The notes: generated from the letters alone by a model not told the origin. Shown: positions 10,801-22,639, numbered from the stretch's first letter. The stretch: 64,000 nucleotides of DNA from Timema cristinae (GCA_039000515.1 JBCFYV010011135.1:30967876-31031875); one strand, 5' to 3'. Program-made: numbers and translations.

Positions 10801-13800
10801 ATAACGAGGTTGGGAATACCTTTAAGAACTAAGCAGGCCATATTCTTAAAGAGTTTTCGGTGCAGGGGTTGGAGTTTAAGTTCTAGTGGACTCTGGCAGA
10901 GGACGACCCTTTGTGTAGGGGTCGATTCTTATGTTCTAGTGGACCGGTCTCAAGAATCTTGACCAAGACCGGAGGCCGGTGAAGGGGTCCGAGTTGCTCG
11001 ATGGTGGCCGAGTCCAGCCTGCGTCGGTATCTTGGGGATAAAGTGTTCGCAACAGGATCCGAGTTTGCGGGTTCAAACCCAAACTGGGTTGACAAATTTT
11101 AACTGAGCAATAAAAATCCATAGCACAACTTCCTTCTAAGAGGAAGTAAACCTGTCGGTACCGTGTAGATTGTGGCATATAAAAGAACGTGACACCAGGG
11201 GTGCAGAATATGTTCAGAGATCCAATATTTCCCGGAACAAAACATTTTCATAAAATATTTCCCGAAAATCATAGCACTCAAAATAAAACAGTGAATATTT
11301 TATAGAGGCTGAAGGGAATAAGGATTATTACCTACTACATAGTTTGGAAAATTCAAATTGAAATCTATTTTTAATGACGGTTATTTTTATAGTAGAGCTA
11401 CCTACCTTATAAAAAATTTAGTTGTCTCCCAGGAATGGCGACCTTCCCATTTCCTTGTGTGTATTATATATTGTTATTAATTGTCCATTGATAACATTAG
11501 GCATAACGGTACAATCATTTAATTTTATATATTGAGAGTAAGAGTGTAATTCTGAGAGGCTTTGGTTTAATTGTTGATTTTCATAGACTTTTCGTTTTTT
11601 CGTTGACTCACCACTACAGCAAGCTCTATCACTATCAACCACAAAAGGGGAAATACTATCGCTATATACGATCACATAATTTACGTTTTACAAAACTTGA
11701 AATACTCCCTTGATCCTTACTTCTAGGTTTTTCTTGGGGATGTTTATTAGTTACGTGATATCCAAATTTTTCACGTCTGCCAGCCATTCACATTAATAGT
11801 TGACGTCTTGATTGTTCTTAAAAGTCGACATAATCCACATTTGTTTCACTAAAGCATCTAATTAATTTTATTAACATTTATCTATTGTACACTGTACAAC
11901 AATTAATAGTTCCACTAAATACAACAATTCATGGCTACACAATTATTACAATGCGCACGTCACGAGTTTAAATAAATTACTACCACATCGCCGTGTAATC
12001 AGGCTGTGTTATAATAGTTCACTGAATTCAAACTAAAACAAAACCTCAATTAACCTTCCCTGCCCTCCACCACCTGCCTGCCCTAGTTACCAAACTCTTG
12101 CTTAGCATAGGTACTTATGACCCAACCCTCAATTACGCCAAAAGCCAAGTTGAATAATTAGATTTTTTCCTCTGTCCCTTATCTCGCCTCTGACCTATTA
12201 TCTAGTTTTCTGACACAATATCTTAGCCCCTAGACACTGCCCACTGAAAGTGTCAGGTGTTGAGTATCATCGGCCTTTGTTTTCCATACAAATGAAACTA
12301 CCCTATCAGAACCAGAATGTACAAAAAACGTCAGAAAAAATTTTGGGACTTATTCTGCACCCCTGCGTGACACTACCTTTCCTGGCAACATTGGTAGATC
12401 CCTTTCACTCTTGCTCAGAGAAATTATTATGTGCTGAAATAATCAGTCATTTCAGAAAGTGCACGTTAAATACTTCAAATAAAAAAATAAAAATCATGTT
12501 CAAGATAGAGGAATAGTAGGTGACCTGGTGGTCTAGGGGTAAGGGTTCAATCCTTGGTCCCGGCACAGATTTATCTGATTACCAAACCCTTCCTTCACCT
12601 CTGACAAGATGTCTTGTGAATGTGGGGAATGCCAGGCCTCCACCGTGGTTCGGATTCCACGTTAAACTGTAGGTCCTTCATTTCATCTCACAATCACCCT
12701 ACCATTACACATTAGTGTGTGTATAACACGAACGGGTAGTAAGACCGGGTGATAAAAAAATACGGATTTATTATTATTGTTATTATATTAGTATTTATAA
12801 TTTACATCAAAAGTGACAACTGCGAATCACATGACTTGATGTATGAATACGTAAAGTAGATCTAGTAATCTTTCTAGCTGTCAGATAAGGTTTTTCCTAT
12901 GAACATTGGACTATAAGTTAACTCTGTAGCATAGCATTGTTTCATATTTTCAGGTTATGTCTGCTCACGGACAGACGTCTTATCGAGCGGCTGCTGCGAT
13001 ACTATTTCTGAAAACACCAAAAGATATTCGTGTGAAACTTGTAAAGACAACAACTGTTGTAGTATTTACGAATACTGCATTTCCTGCTGCTTGCACCCTG
13101 ACAAGGTAACCTACGTTGAGCCTGTTTTACTTAGTTGAGGAATACGTGCACTTTCTATGCGTGTGTTGTTGTTTAAAAGGCATAGACTAACTAAACCTAG
13201 GACAGTAACACAATAACCAGGAATAATTATTATATTTTTTATAACGAGACAATTATACACTAAGTTCTACCTTAACTCTTATAAAATCTATGCCATTGTA
13301 ATATGTCGTCTAAGGCTTCTGACTATTATAAAACACTATTGCAAGAGAAGTTGGTGACCTGGTGGTCTAGGGGTAAGGTGTCGGACTTCTGTGCTGGGGG
13401 TCCGGGGTTCAATTCTCGGTCCCGGCACAGATTTATCTGATTACCAAACCCTTCCTTCACCTCTGACAAGACGTGTATTAATCACAACTTGTGAATGTGA
13501 GGAATGCCAGGCCTCCACCGTGGTTCGGATCCCACGTTAAACTGTAGGTCCTCATTTCATCTCACATCATCCTACCATTACACATTAGCGTAAGTGCGTA
13601 CAACCCGTATGGGTAGTAAGACGCGGTGATGATAATAATAATAATAATGCAAGATAAGTTTAGATTTTAATCTCGGCTGGATGCACCTTTTTTCACACAA
13701 ATGTGGGTGCATTTCCTTTAAATATAACCTTTCTTATCCATAAAACCATTAGCGTAATTAGTACACAAGTGTATAGCCTGAACAGGTAGTAAGATGCGAA

Positions 13801-14127
13801 GCTGGAAAAAAAAATTATATTAATATTCTTAATGTGTTGCTCTTATTTACAAATTTTCTCTTGTCTCTCTTTCGATGACACAGAAAAAACCTTCTCCAGA
13901 GCGTTCTAGGGAAGGCGTCGGAGACGTTCAACGTCCTGTTTGCGTCTGTGACTGATCATTTCGAGTTGTGCCTCGCAAAGTGTCGGACAAGCTCCCAAAG
14001 TGTGCATCATGAGAACTCGTACCGTGACCCGAGGGCCAAGCACTGTTACGGGGAGGCCCAGCGATCACAGGGAGGTGGTGGGGGCCTCTTGAATCCTTGC
14101 TTGCGCAGGGAAATGGGTGCCAAGTGA
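7783..14127 (+). CDS. SPRING1: SREBF pathway regulator in Golgi 1 (SPRING, C12orf49 homolog)
   Basis: Four exons give a protein of about 215-220 residues (human about 205). Residues 1-34: short basic N-tail (MRILRKR) and one hydrophobic membrane segment, fitting a single-pass Golgi protein. Residues 74-80 are CRNSVQG. Residues 92-134 form the Cys-rich core with 11 Cys in paired and spaced patterns ([22 protein letters not shown]). The last exon has [17 protein letters not shown] and [12 protein letters not shown], the family's most conserved block. The family is known to help site-1 protease and SCAP in the Golgi, enabling SREBP activation. Introns are phase 0, 1 and 0. The last exon's upstream acceptor leaves the frame one base out (see its entry). 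Start chosen because it gives the basic tail plus anchor expected. Confidence 0.93.
7885..8360. other. SPRING intron 1, left part
   Basis: AT-rich DNA with no recognised element before the tandem array. Confidence 0.5.
8361..9406 (+). repeat. 68-bp minisatellite, about 15.4 units
   Basis: Units start TCTGGTTCTAGCTG at 8361, 8430, 8497, 8565, 8633, 8701 and so on every 68 bases to a partial unit at 9381. Each holds TACCTACCTAAGTTAGGTG and a G run of 4-7. Length varies only in the G run. Units are well preserved. The array ends 53 bases before SPRING exon 2. Confidence 0.97.
9460..9622 (+). CDS. SPRING1: SPRING exon 2
   Basis: Acceptor TTTTGTAG|GTG, donor AAAG|GTGGGT, phase 0 in and phase 1 out. 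Encodes an acidic luminal stretch, [20 protein letters not shown], then [11 protein letters not shown]. An NGT glycosylation sequon is present. Confidence 0.95.
9811..10039 (-). repeat. SINE family C copy
   Basis: Minus orientation. The head (9962-10039, 78 bp) is tRNA-like, with perfectly complementary ends GTTGACCTCGG / CCGAGGTCAAC and a T-arm-like GGGTTTGAACCC. The body shares CCAATTTTGCCAGAAAAG with the copy at 46440. Confidence 0.8.
10195..10395 (+). repeat. SINE family B, old copy
   Basis: B-box GAGGTTCGAATCTCAGTCGG followed by a diverged body with CCACTCTTCCACCCCTGAA. The ending is eroded. Confidence 0.65.
10415..10515 (-). repeat. SINE family B fragment
   Basis: Tail-like TCTTACTACCTATTCAGG then a shortened body ending in an inverted B-box region. 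Confidence 0.45.
10516..10985. other. SPRING intron 2, unassigned
   Basis: Contains a short (AT)n run at about 10780-10795 and two GC-richer patches repeating TCTAGTGGAC. No gene is seen. Confidence 0.4.
10990..11230 (+). repeat. SINE family C, diverged copy
   Basis: B-box-like GCGGGTTCAAACCCAAACTG followed by AGCACAACTTCCTTCTAAG, in the same order as the family C copy at 9811. Confidence 0.55.
11231..12351. other. SPRING intron 2, unassigned
   Basis: No repeat or gene recognised. Short reading frames (11418-11675 minus, 12250-12516 plus) lack any family feature. Confidence 0.4.
12352..12510 (+). repeat. SINE family C, 3' part
   Basis: TTTCCTGGCAACATTGGTAG, AATAATCAGTCATTTCAG and GTGCACGTTAAATACTTC, ending in (AAATAA) repeats. 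Confidence 0.65.
12519..12757 (+). repeat. SINE family A copy with internal deletion
   Basis: Head GGTGACCTGGTGGTCTAGG runs straight into GGTTCAATCCTTGGTCCCGG, so about 40 bases between the A- and B-boxes are lost. Confidence 0.9.
12785..12935 (+). repeat. 50-bp-repeat element, single-unit copy
   Basis: The conserved flank (AAAAGTGACAACTGCG, ACATGACTTGATGTATGAA, AGTAGATCTAGTAA) is followed by one unit (TCTAGCTGTCAGATAAGG, CTATGAACATTGGACT). It stops about 20 bases from the SPRING exon 3 acceptor. Confidence 0.85.
12954..13105 (+). CDS. SPRING1: SPRING exon 3: Cys-rich core
   Basis: Acceptor ATATTTTCAG|GT, donor AAG|GTAACC. Encodes [15 protein letters not shown] through [19 protein letters not shown], the diagnostic cysteine pattern of the family. 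Confidence 0.97.
13353..13648 (+). repeat. SINE family A copy with target duplication
   Basis: Full length. Flanked by GCAAGAGAAGTT (13341-13352) and GCAAGATAAGTT (13649-13660), a 12-bp target duplication with one mismatch. Confidence 0.95.
13663..13810 (+). repeat. SINE family B fragment
   Basis: B-box remnant TTTTAATCTCGGCTGG, body and tail CAGGTAGTAAGATGCGAAGC. The head was lost before the SINE A at 13353 arrived. Confidence 0.6.
13884..14127 (+). CDS. SPRING1: SPRING exon 4: C-terminal block and stop
   Basis: Reads [50 protein letters not shown], then a Gly-rich tail, and stops at 14125. The acceptor ATGACACAG|A with a good pyrimidine tract is at 13883, but six A follow where five would keep the frame. 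The nearby acceptor CTTCTCCAG|AGC at 13899 is in phase but drops the KNLLQ residues that align with the family. One extra A in the homopolymer is the likelier cause. Confidence 0.92.
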
Positions 14128-15403
14128 TTTTTTTTTTTTCTTTATCGACTTTTAGAGTAATTTTTCTTTTCCTCCGCTACGGTGTTTTTTTATTTTCCGC
14201 GGGTTGGGAGATTACTTATGTTGGTAACCAATGTCGGGAAAGTACATACTTTTCTTGATTAGAGTATGAAGTGATCCAATCAAATGGTTAGTTGTGATTT
14301 TGCCCACCAATGTAATATTCTGACAGGGTTGACAAATGCTTTGAAGGATAGTAAAAAAAAAGGGGAGGGGTGGGGGATTTTTTGGTCTCTGGAAACGCAC
14401 CAGGAATTTCACTCAGAAAACATTGGAATATTTGTAAATTTTGGGTCTTTTAACTGCACATTTTAAAGGGGTTGTTTTGGTAGCTGAAATTTGCCAATCA
14501 GATGTTGCGCTTTGGCTAGTTATTGATAAAACCTGAAACAGTACACAAATTTGTTGTTTACAGTAATGCACACAAAACTATTTTCTATGACCCTAAATAT
14601 TAGGGCCTTTATAGACTTGTAAACATAGTTTAAAAGTTGATATTTTGGTTGATCATTGAGAGCTTAAAGTCCGAGATATCAAAGAACTGTTACAGGAGCT
14701 TAGAATGGATCTTTGTGAATAGAATGATGTAATTTAATAAGAGGGGTCACAACATATCGTATTGCAATTAGTATTTTCCTCTTCGGTTTGCCAGACAGCT
14801 CTACTCAGTTAACGATATACGACATTTGGTGGGCAGAACATGAGAAGATATATTGTGTAACTCATACGGGTGTGTGAAGTTCATGGTTTAAACGTGCAAA
14901 CTCAATGCGAAGCTTGAAACATTAGATGAAAAGTTATATATTTTTCACATGACTGTACTTTTAACTCAATCCGTTAAGTGTCTCTAAGTAAAGAGAAATA
15001 TATCTCTCTAAGAAAAACCTCTGTTTGCTTTATGAGGTAATTGTATTATATCTGGAAGAAGGCACAACAGGAACGATTGATAGAAACATAGAAAAGGAAT
15101 TAACACAATATGCCCTTTACAGTGAAAAGAAAGTTACGTTGCGCGTTTCACACACCCTCCTGATGAGTTCTGATAGAATGAAACCTAGGTTGGGAGTTTG
15201 AGTGGTATCGGTCAATTTTCTTCAAGAGGCAGCCCTTACCTCTCTGTCCAGTGGCAGCACTGTAAAGTGTGAACCGAGTTCTTATTTTCATTGCAAGAGC
15301 CATTTTGTGTTTGTTCACATTTATATGTTTCTATCCACCTTTCCTCTGCCTTTTTTCTAATTAAGTAAAAAGAAAGGCTTATAGAAAATAACAAAGCACA
15401 CTA
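14128..15403. other. SPRING 3' flank and intergenic DNA
   Basis: Should include the SPRING 3' UTR. No canonical AATAAA close to the stop was found. At 15128-15215 there is a motif (GATAGAATGAAACCTAGG) shared with 19955-20030. Confidence 0.4.
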
Positions 15404-15947
15404 CAGTCAACTCTCGATTCTACACCTTTCACGTTCCCTGGAAAAGGATCGTTAATTCGAAGGGGTCGTTATTGGAATTTTAACAGATTTTGTTCCATCC
15501 CTGACCTTCATACGAAAAACAAAAAAATATCATCATTTTCAGTAACTAATCAAAATAGCGTCGAATCATCAAAAATTGTTCAAAATCAAACCAAAATAGT
15601 AACCAAATCGAATGAAATAACAATGGCAAAAGCAAGCCTGGCGCGTGATGTAGCGGCAGTCGGCGCAGGGAAACATTGTCTTGCTTGTAGGAGGGGGTGG
15701 AGAGTCAAGTGCTATTGGCTGGATTGATGAGTGGTGTCTATTTTTATACCTGACCCACCCCAGTTACTAGTAATACACGCTCAAAAGATAATTGCAACGC
15801 AGCGACTAAATAAATGCAACAAACACATTTTACAGCCGATTTCCTTAAACTTTTCAACCTTTTTCCCACATTTTTCACGGTTCCCCAAAAAAGGGTCGTT
15901 ACTTCGAAGGGACGCTATTCCCGGGGTCTAGAATCGAGAGTTGACTG
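15404..15947. mobile_element. pogo/Tigger-type MITE, 544 bp
   Basis: Perfect 19-bp terminal inverted repeats CAGTCAACTCTCGATTCTA, flanked by TA on both sides (15402-15403, 15948-15949), as expected for Tc1/mariner-pogo transposition. Subterminal inverted motifs (TCGTTAATTCGAAGGG / GGGTCGTTACTTCGAAGG) repeat inside. No transposase is encoded. Confidence 0.92.
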
Positions 15948-15949
15948 TA

Positions 15950-16755
15950 TATTATTTTAAAACTGTTGTATCTGAATGCATCTATGATGATGCTATTTAC
16001 ATAATTTAATCACCAGTCGGTGTTAGAATACTATTTAGTGGTTGTTCTAAAAATGGGTATACGTTAAAATATATCATATTTAGTAAAATATTTCAAATAT
16101 GTCATAATATATCAGAGTTTTATTCTTTTAAATGTTTTCAAGATGCGAAGGTTACTGTGTGTTTCAAAAGAAACTAAGATTTGGGCTTTGTTTTTAGCTT
16201 CACACACCCCTAATAATTTAATTAGAAATATAAAACAATGGTGCTTAGGGGAATATGTCCTTAATAGATATAAAATGTTTGTGTGTGGGATGCAATTAAC
16301 CTATTACCTGTAGCACAGCTGTCATTGTGGGGCCCAGTAACAATTTTTCTACTCAGATGTTCTTATTTGACATATTTTTACTGTTCATTTATTTTCTCAT
16401 TCGTTACACATTTATTATTCTATTCACTGTCATAGTATGGCATTTAACTGTTGGCTTCAACTATCGGCTTCACTGTGAAGTATTCAGACTGCCTAAAAGT
16501 ACAATGGTTCATTGATAGAAGGTTTTATAATAATTTATCTCAATGAAACATCGATTCATGCCATGAACGTTCAGGTAAACGAAGACGCCAACGCTCACGC
16601 CAGGAGAAGGGTTAAAATATTATTATTACACAGTTTTTTTTTTTTTCGTGCGAACCGTGTTTTTTATTCGTTCAGGCTAACCACATTTACCATTTTTATA
16701 AGTTAAATTCGTTGTGGAAAGGCATTTTTTCTTTTTTTTTTTTTTAATTCTCTTG
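15950..16755. other. AT-rich unassigned stretch
   Basis: Nothing recognised apart from T-runs. Frames at 16327 and 16512 are not supported. Confidence 0.4.
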
Positions 16756-16759
16756 TCAC

Positions 16760-17125
16760 GCTTGCGCTATTTGCACTTAGGACCTCCTAACTATATAGGG
16801 CTGCTAACAGTTAGCCTAGACTCTCGATTTTGGGGCTAGAACATCCACCGTTGTTCGAACATTCGGGCATATCATATTCTCTTGTCTGGGTCACATCTCT
16901 CTTAGCCCAGTTGTGGAGAGATTATTCAGTACTAATGTACTGACAGGGACATCTGATGTAATAATAGTAATGCTTTCGGTGGAGCCAATTCCATTACCCT
17001 AATGAGGTTACTATAAAATACTGGAAGACCTTCGGGATGATTCCCCTACTGGGAAAATTACCCAAGGTGTCAGACAGGAACCGAACCTGGGACCTTTAGA
17101 TTAGCGGACCAGGTGGGCTTTCTAA
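16760..17125 (-). repeat. tRNA-derived SINE-like element of another family
   Basis: On the minus strand the right end gives a tRNA-like head with TGGTCCGCTAATCTAAAGG and B-box CAGGTTCGGTTCCTG. The body differs from families A, B and C. Only one copy was noticed, so borders are approximate. Confidence 0.4.
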
Positions 17126-17943
17126 ATTAAATTTACACTTATTAATTTATTTTAGGGCTTTGCGAAGCTTCAATGATATCGATTCCAGTTTTCTATTATT
17201 CGATTTGATTGTGCAAATCAAACCATACTTAGAAAAAAAAATCAATAAGGTTTTAGGCCACTGAAAATCCTGAAGGTGTCTAAAATATTTTAATATATTT
17301 TAAATTCTTGTGAGGTAAAGTAAATGCTTATTAATACCTAGCATCCCGCACGGCGGTTGACCGTGACTCACTGTGGTATAAGAATTATATAAGGCCACCC
17401 CAACCCCAGGTGCCCGATTTCAAATGGAAACGTTATCTCTGAAACGTAATTCTAAACCAGATTAAAAATATCTTCTTCAAAAATTTGTTAAAAATAGCCT
17501 AATAAAAAAGCTAAATTTAAAAATTTTAAAATCCAGCTTCGAAGTGCATTCGGATCCCCTTCCGTATTACCTTTGTTAAAAATTTCAGATCTCTGCATGC
17601 CGTAGATTTGGCTATCATCGGTCACAAACAAACAAATACTTCCTTTTATTATCATAGATTATTATAATGATCGGAAAGTAAGCCACACACTTTACCAAAA
17701 CATCCTTTAACTTTGAGGACTGAAGATATATATTTTGAAATAATTTATAATCTCCACAACAGATTCTCTTTACTGCCAAACTTTGAGAAAGTGAACGATT
17801 GTTATGTGGACATGTTGAACTTACATTTAAACCAACTAATAGAACTGGGGTCCAAAACTAATCTAAATGTTTTTTTTTTTTAAATATAATGTATAACTCC
17901 TTTTATTAAACATAATAATTACCTGCCTGGGTGTGGTCTAAGG
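17126..17943. other. Unassigned stretch
   Basis: The portion near 17560-17660 (CTCTGCATGCCGTAGATTTG, then TCGGTCACAAACAAAC) looks like a transposon 3' end, but no second copy is seen in the window. Confidence 0.35.
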
Positions 17944-18193
17944 CGATACCCTGGCGGTCTAGGGGTCCTCGGTCCCGGCACAGATTTATCTGATTACCAA
18001 ACCTTCCTTCACCTCTGACAAGACATATCTTGTGAATGTGGGGAATGCCAAGTCTCCACCGTGGTTCGGATCCCACGTTAAACTGTAGGTCCTCCATTTC
18101 ATCTCACAATCACCTACCATTACACATTAGTAAATGCGTATAACCTGAAAGGTAGTAAGACGTGGTGCTAATAATAATAATAATAATAATAAT
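17944..18193 (+). repeat. SINE family A copy, head partly deleted
   Basis: CTGGCGGTCTAGGGG is followed directly by TCCTCGGTCCCGGCAC. Body and tail are normal and end in (AAT)n. Confidence 0.85.
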
Positions 18194-18350
18194 GCTGATG
18201 ATGGGGAGACCAGAGGTTAAAATCTTGGTTGGGTGTACTGAGGGTGGTTTTCCTCAAAATCGTTTTCCACTCTCCCTCCAAGAAAATACGGCTAGTATTC
18301 CTATAAAATATAACCTGAACAGGTAGTAAGACGCGGTGCTTAATTTTTTT
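18194..18350 (+). repeat. SINE family B, partial
   Basis: GATGGGGAGACCAGAGG, a decayed B-box, the body with CCACTCTCCCTCCAAG, and a tail CAGGTAGTAAGACGCGGTGC directly following the SINE A. Confidence 0.7.
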
Positions 18351-18838
18351 TATAATATCAGCATATTTAACTAGGATATGATTCGATAATTATTTGGTAT
18401 CGTGAATAATTTTGTTTCAATTCAAACTCAGAAAATTTGCTTTGCAGATATCTAGTTTATATTTCTTTTTCCTTTATTTTCTATCAATTTCTTTGATCAT
18501 AAAATCAACTAGCCATTAGGCCTCCTCGTTGTCGAACTTTTGTTAGTAATGTTTGTACCTGTAAGGTGCTGCCTCGTAATACTAAGTTATATTTTTATAA
18601 CAACTTCTTTGGCGACATAGTTGCCATTCAAGCTTTTTAAAGCCTCTCAAACCAAGTATTTATTTAATACATATTTAATTCTAGCTATTTTTGGTGTGGA
18701 CTGAAAAGGTTTATTTAATTTAGTTGGAAATTTATATGAAGATTTTGATTTTTATTATTTAAATAGGAGGATTGGGAATTTTGCTATGAATTAATTAATT
18801 TTTTAGAACGTGTTTTTAGGGATGTGAACTTTATATGT
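18351..18838. other. AT-rich unassigned stretch
   Basis: No element seen. Confidence 0.4.
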
Positions 18839-19100
18839 ACCCGCCTCGGTGGCGTAGTTGGCTAACGTGCTTGTCATGTTGAGCTCAACCTCTAAGTACG
18901 GGGAGATCGAGGTTCGAATCTCGGTCGGGTGAACTGGGGGTGGGGGGGTGGTTTTTCCTAAATGGTTTTCCACTCCCCTCCACGCAAATGCGGGTTCACT
19001 TCCTCTAATTCAACCTTCCCAATTCCTAATACATTAGCGTAGTTAGTACTTAAAGTGTATAACCCGAACGGGTAGTAAGACGCGGTGCTAAATAAAAAAA
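18839..19100 (+). repeat. SINE family B copy with target duplication
   Basis: Near-consensus full-length copy. Flanked by AACTTTATATGT (18827-18838) and AACTTTATAAGT (19101-19112). Confidence 0.95.
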
Positions 19101-19112
19101 AACTTTATAAGT

Positions 19113-19954
19113 GGGGAATAAAATGCTTGGTAGAAATATAAATGTATAAAAAAAAATTTATTTTTTAAGTTATAAAACACTGTAAAGTAAATTAATTTAC
19201 ATGATAGAGAGATAAATTTAAAGAAGATTGATGTTATACTTTAATAAAAAAACAAACTAGAGATGGGTTGAATACTATATTTCTCAAATCCTAAACTTAA
19301 ATTTTCTTTCGAATCTCAAATCCAAATTTGTATCCTCGAGTCATTTAAAATATACAATTTTTTTTTTTTTTTTTTTTTATGTTCAAGTCTTGTTGCCAAA
19401 ACGATATTTGGTTTGTCGTGTCAATTTTGTCATATTCAACAGCAAAGAGAATTTTTTTTTTTTAATTAACTATGTTAATACAATCTTTGGTCCTTTTATT
19501 TTATTTTGCTACCCTCCCAACTACACAATTCTTTATAAATCCTATTATCAATAATTGGTTAAAATAATAGGTTTATCTAGTCAAGGTTGTCACGATTGTA
19601 CCCTAGTTGTTTTTTTTTTAATCTTGTTTCGCTCAAAAAGTATAGGATTCGATAGGTTTGAGGTTTCGAGCATCTCATCCTGAAAATAATATTTTCTCTT
19701 CATTACTTCATACGTCCATCTTCTTAGCACTTTGAAAGTTGCACATGATTTTTTAAATTTTATGAAATATTACTTTTTCATTTAAAAAAAACTTAAAAAA
19801 CACAAAACAATAATAAATCTTATTGATTATATAGCCAAGCTATTATAGCTATTAATTATGGCTATAGCTGCATATAAATATCAAATTCTTTAAATTTGAA
19901 AATATGCATGAAGAAATATTTTAATAATATTTCTAAGGAAAATCTTTTTTCAGG
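19113..19954. other. AT-rich stretch with long T-runs
   Basis: A run of about 20 T near 19360. No gene or family recognised. Confidence 0.4.
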
Positions 19955-20292
19955 AAGTCGCGTTTCTCGTTTCAAACTCTCCCCTGATTAGTTCCGATAG
20001 AATGAAATCTAGGTCGGGGGATAGGGTGTTAATGATTGCCTATTAATTTCGCAACTAATACAAATTAATAATACCTAAATAAAATAACATTTTAATTTTT
20101 TAAATAACCGATAAAACCGTTTATATTTAATAGCTACAAACTTTTTTTTAATATGTGATCAATAATAAATAAAACAAAAGTCAGCATCCACCATTAAAAC
20201 TGGAAAAAAAGTAGTCAGGGAAAATTGAAAAATGTTGCCTGGAAAACCTAGAAAAGTCAGGGAATTTTGTAAATAGGTTTTGTAGCCACCCT
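19955..20292. mobile_element. Dispersed hAT-like nonautonomous element fragment
   Basis: 20060-20292 matches 36095-36312 over about 220 bases (AAATAAAATAACATTTTAAT, then CATCCACC and TTTTGTAGCCACCCTG). The shared right end TGTAGCCACCCTG resembles a hAT terminal repeat. The left end was not fixed. Confidence 0.5.
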
Positions 20293-20984
20293 GTGGCCAG
20301 CTAATTTATAACTGTGGGTGGCACATTTCCATCACAGACTCTGCCTTAAAATAATGTTTTGTATATGAACCTTTGTACAGGATAAACCTGGGTAGCTTGG
20401 TGGTGGATCTTATGTACTGTGTCAGGGAGGATGAAACTTTTTGACCAGTGCGCAACTTACAGACTAGCTGAATTTTGAGATAGTCTAATCAGGGTGTACC
20501 ATCCGGGAAAATGGGGATTAGCGAGGAATTTGAAGTGTTTGGTAATAAGTCAGGAATTTCATTAATTACAAACAAACAAAAAAATCCGGAAAAATGTTGT
20601 TTTACTCAAAATAAAAAATGTCCATTGTTTCACCTCTTGTTATGTTTTTAATTAGTATTCAAAAACTTTAAAATATGTTGAATATAATGGAATGTTATCA
20701 GGGCCGGATGAACTGGACTGTTGCCTGTGGCGTCGGCTCGAGGTTGGCGCCAAATAGACCACCAACTTAACCTAAAGTAACCTGAGTGTGATAACATTAT
20801 GTTAGGTTTGAGTACTATTTTTGTACACGCCCAGTTTACGTAGGAGGCTTGGGGATTATTTTCATATGTTCTTACTCTCCCCCTCTTTTATGGGGGATGG
20901 GGGCCTATAAAGCAATCCCTCCCGGGTGCAAAATTTACTCGTGCCGTGCTTGAATGTAACCTGCTTCAGTTTTCGCATGGTCTA
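20293..20984. other. Unassigned stretch
   Basis: Includes GGGTGTACCATCCGGGAAAA, a phrase like the GGGAAA-rich repeats at 35800, possibly part of the same element family. No gene. Confidence 0.35.
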
Positions 20985-21223
20985 ATGCGCTAATCTTGCA
21001 GTAGACTAGACTGCCGATGATGAGGAGATTGAGATTCAAATCTCGATCGGGTGTACTCAGGTTCCCCCCCCCTACCCACACCAAAATGGTTTCCACTCAC
21101 CCTTCATGCAAATGTATGTACACTTCCTCTAAATATAACCTTCCTAATACCTAAAAACCATTACCGTAACTAGTGCATAAGTGCATAGCTAGAACGGCTA
21201 GTAAAACGCGGCACTAAAAAACT
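20985..21223 (+). repeat. SINE family B, old copy
   Basis: Head GGTCTAATGCGCTAATC, B-box GAGATTCAAATCTCGATCGG, diverged tail GCTAGTAAAACGCGGCAC. Confidence 0.75.
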
Positions 21224-22348
21224 AATGGACTTTGGTGGGGCTCAGAGGGTCCAAGGGATGGGTTGGGGGGGGAGGGGTTCTGTAAAAAGTGAAAACAAAT
21301 CCAAGTTGATTCATTAAAAAATGTTTTAGTATAAAATAACTTATTAGAAGGATGTATAAATATGTGGACGTCGGGACATAATAAAAAACATTCTAGTATC
21401 GACCATCAAATGACACGCAAATGCCGAAACAGATTAAAATCGAAAATTATTCACACGTTTGTGTTGGAAATAACAAACGCCTGGTCTCGTAAGTATTTGA
21501 AAATAATCACTGTTCAACATTACTCCCGGTGGGACGTTTTGTCACTGATTTCAGCAACATTTTGTGTGTGTGTTTTTTCAAAGATATAAAACTATTTGTC
21601 CTCCCTAATTATAAACATCTGTTATTTTATAGTAAACTAAACCCTCAATTTTTATAGGAAGCCATTTTTCTACAACCAACATTGATTGAAAGTTACTAAA
21701 TTTTAGTATTCAAGAAATATGTCTTATTTGACTTATTAACTATAAAGTTCACATAAAAAATTATCAAAAGCTTCCAATAGTACTTCATTATGGATTACTA
21801 TGTATTTTCTCTCTACATGATTAATCAAACAGAATATAGAATATAAATACAATTTGTAATATTTTTATTTTTTGCCATTATGGCAATATGAGTTTAAAGT
21901 TTTAAAAAAACAGCGATATCTGATAATAAATGTTTAATATTTACATGTTGTAGTCAACACAATTTGTATTCCTGTAATTAACAATAAATTACAGTACATA
22001 TCACATGTTATACATCAGTTAAATAAATTAACATTTGATTAAACTAATTCAACTGTAATTTAAAATTCGTGAAAATTCTGTATCCCTGTATTCTCACGGT
22101 TAATACGAACAAGCTTCAGTCACAATTAGTTCCGATTAACCAGGTTCTAGTATGTTAAACATCTCTTTATTTGGAATGTTTATTTAAATATGTTTTATTG
22201 AGTCCCTATTTTGTAATTTTATTTGATATAATAAATTTGAATTTGATACATATTTGATTTTCGTTGCTTTTAATTTAAATGTGCACTAATATGTCTATTC
22301 TATCATTTTATTACCAAGCAAATATAAGCTACTTCAATACTTTGTAAA
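21224..22348. other. Unassigned AT-rich stretch
   Basis: No repeat family or gene recognised. The 75-residue plus frame at 21362 has no supporting feature. Confidence 0.4.
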
Positions 22349-22639
22349 GGTGACCTGGTGGTCTAGGGGTAAGGTGTCAGACTTCTGTGCTGGCGGCCGG
22401 GGTTCAATCCTTGGTCCCGGCACAGATTTATCTGATTACCAAACCCTTCCTTCACCTCTGACAATACATCTTGTGAATGTGGGGAATGTCAGGCCTCCAC
22501 CGTGGTTCGGATTCCACGTTAAACTGTAGGTCCTCCATTTCATCTCACAATCACCCTACCATTTCTTATTAGCGTAAGTGCGTTTAACCCGAACGGGTAG
22601 TAAGACGCGGCGCTAATAATAATAATAATAATAATAATA
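22349..22639 (+). repeat. SINE family A copy with target duplication
   Basis: Full length with (AAT)8 tail. 8-bp duplication TTTGTAAA at 22341 and 22640. Confidence 0.93.
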
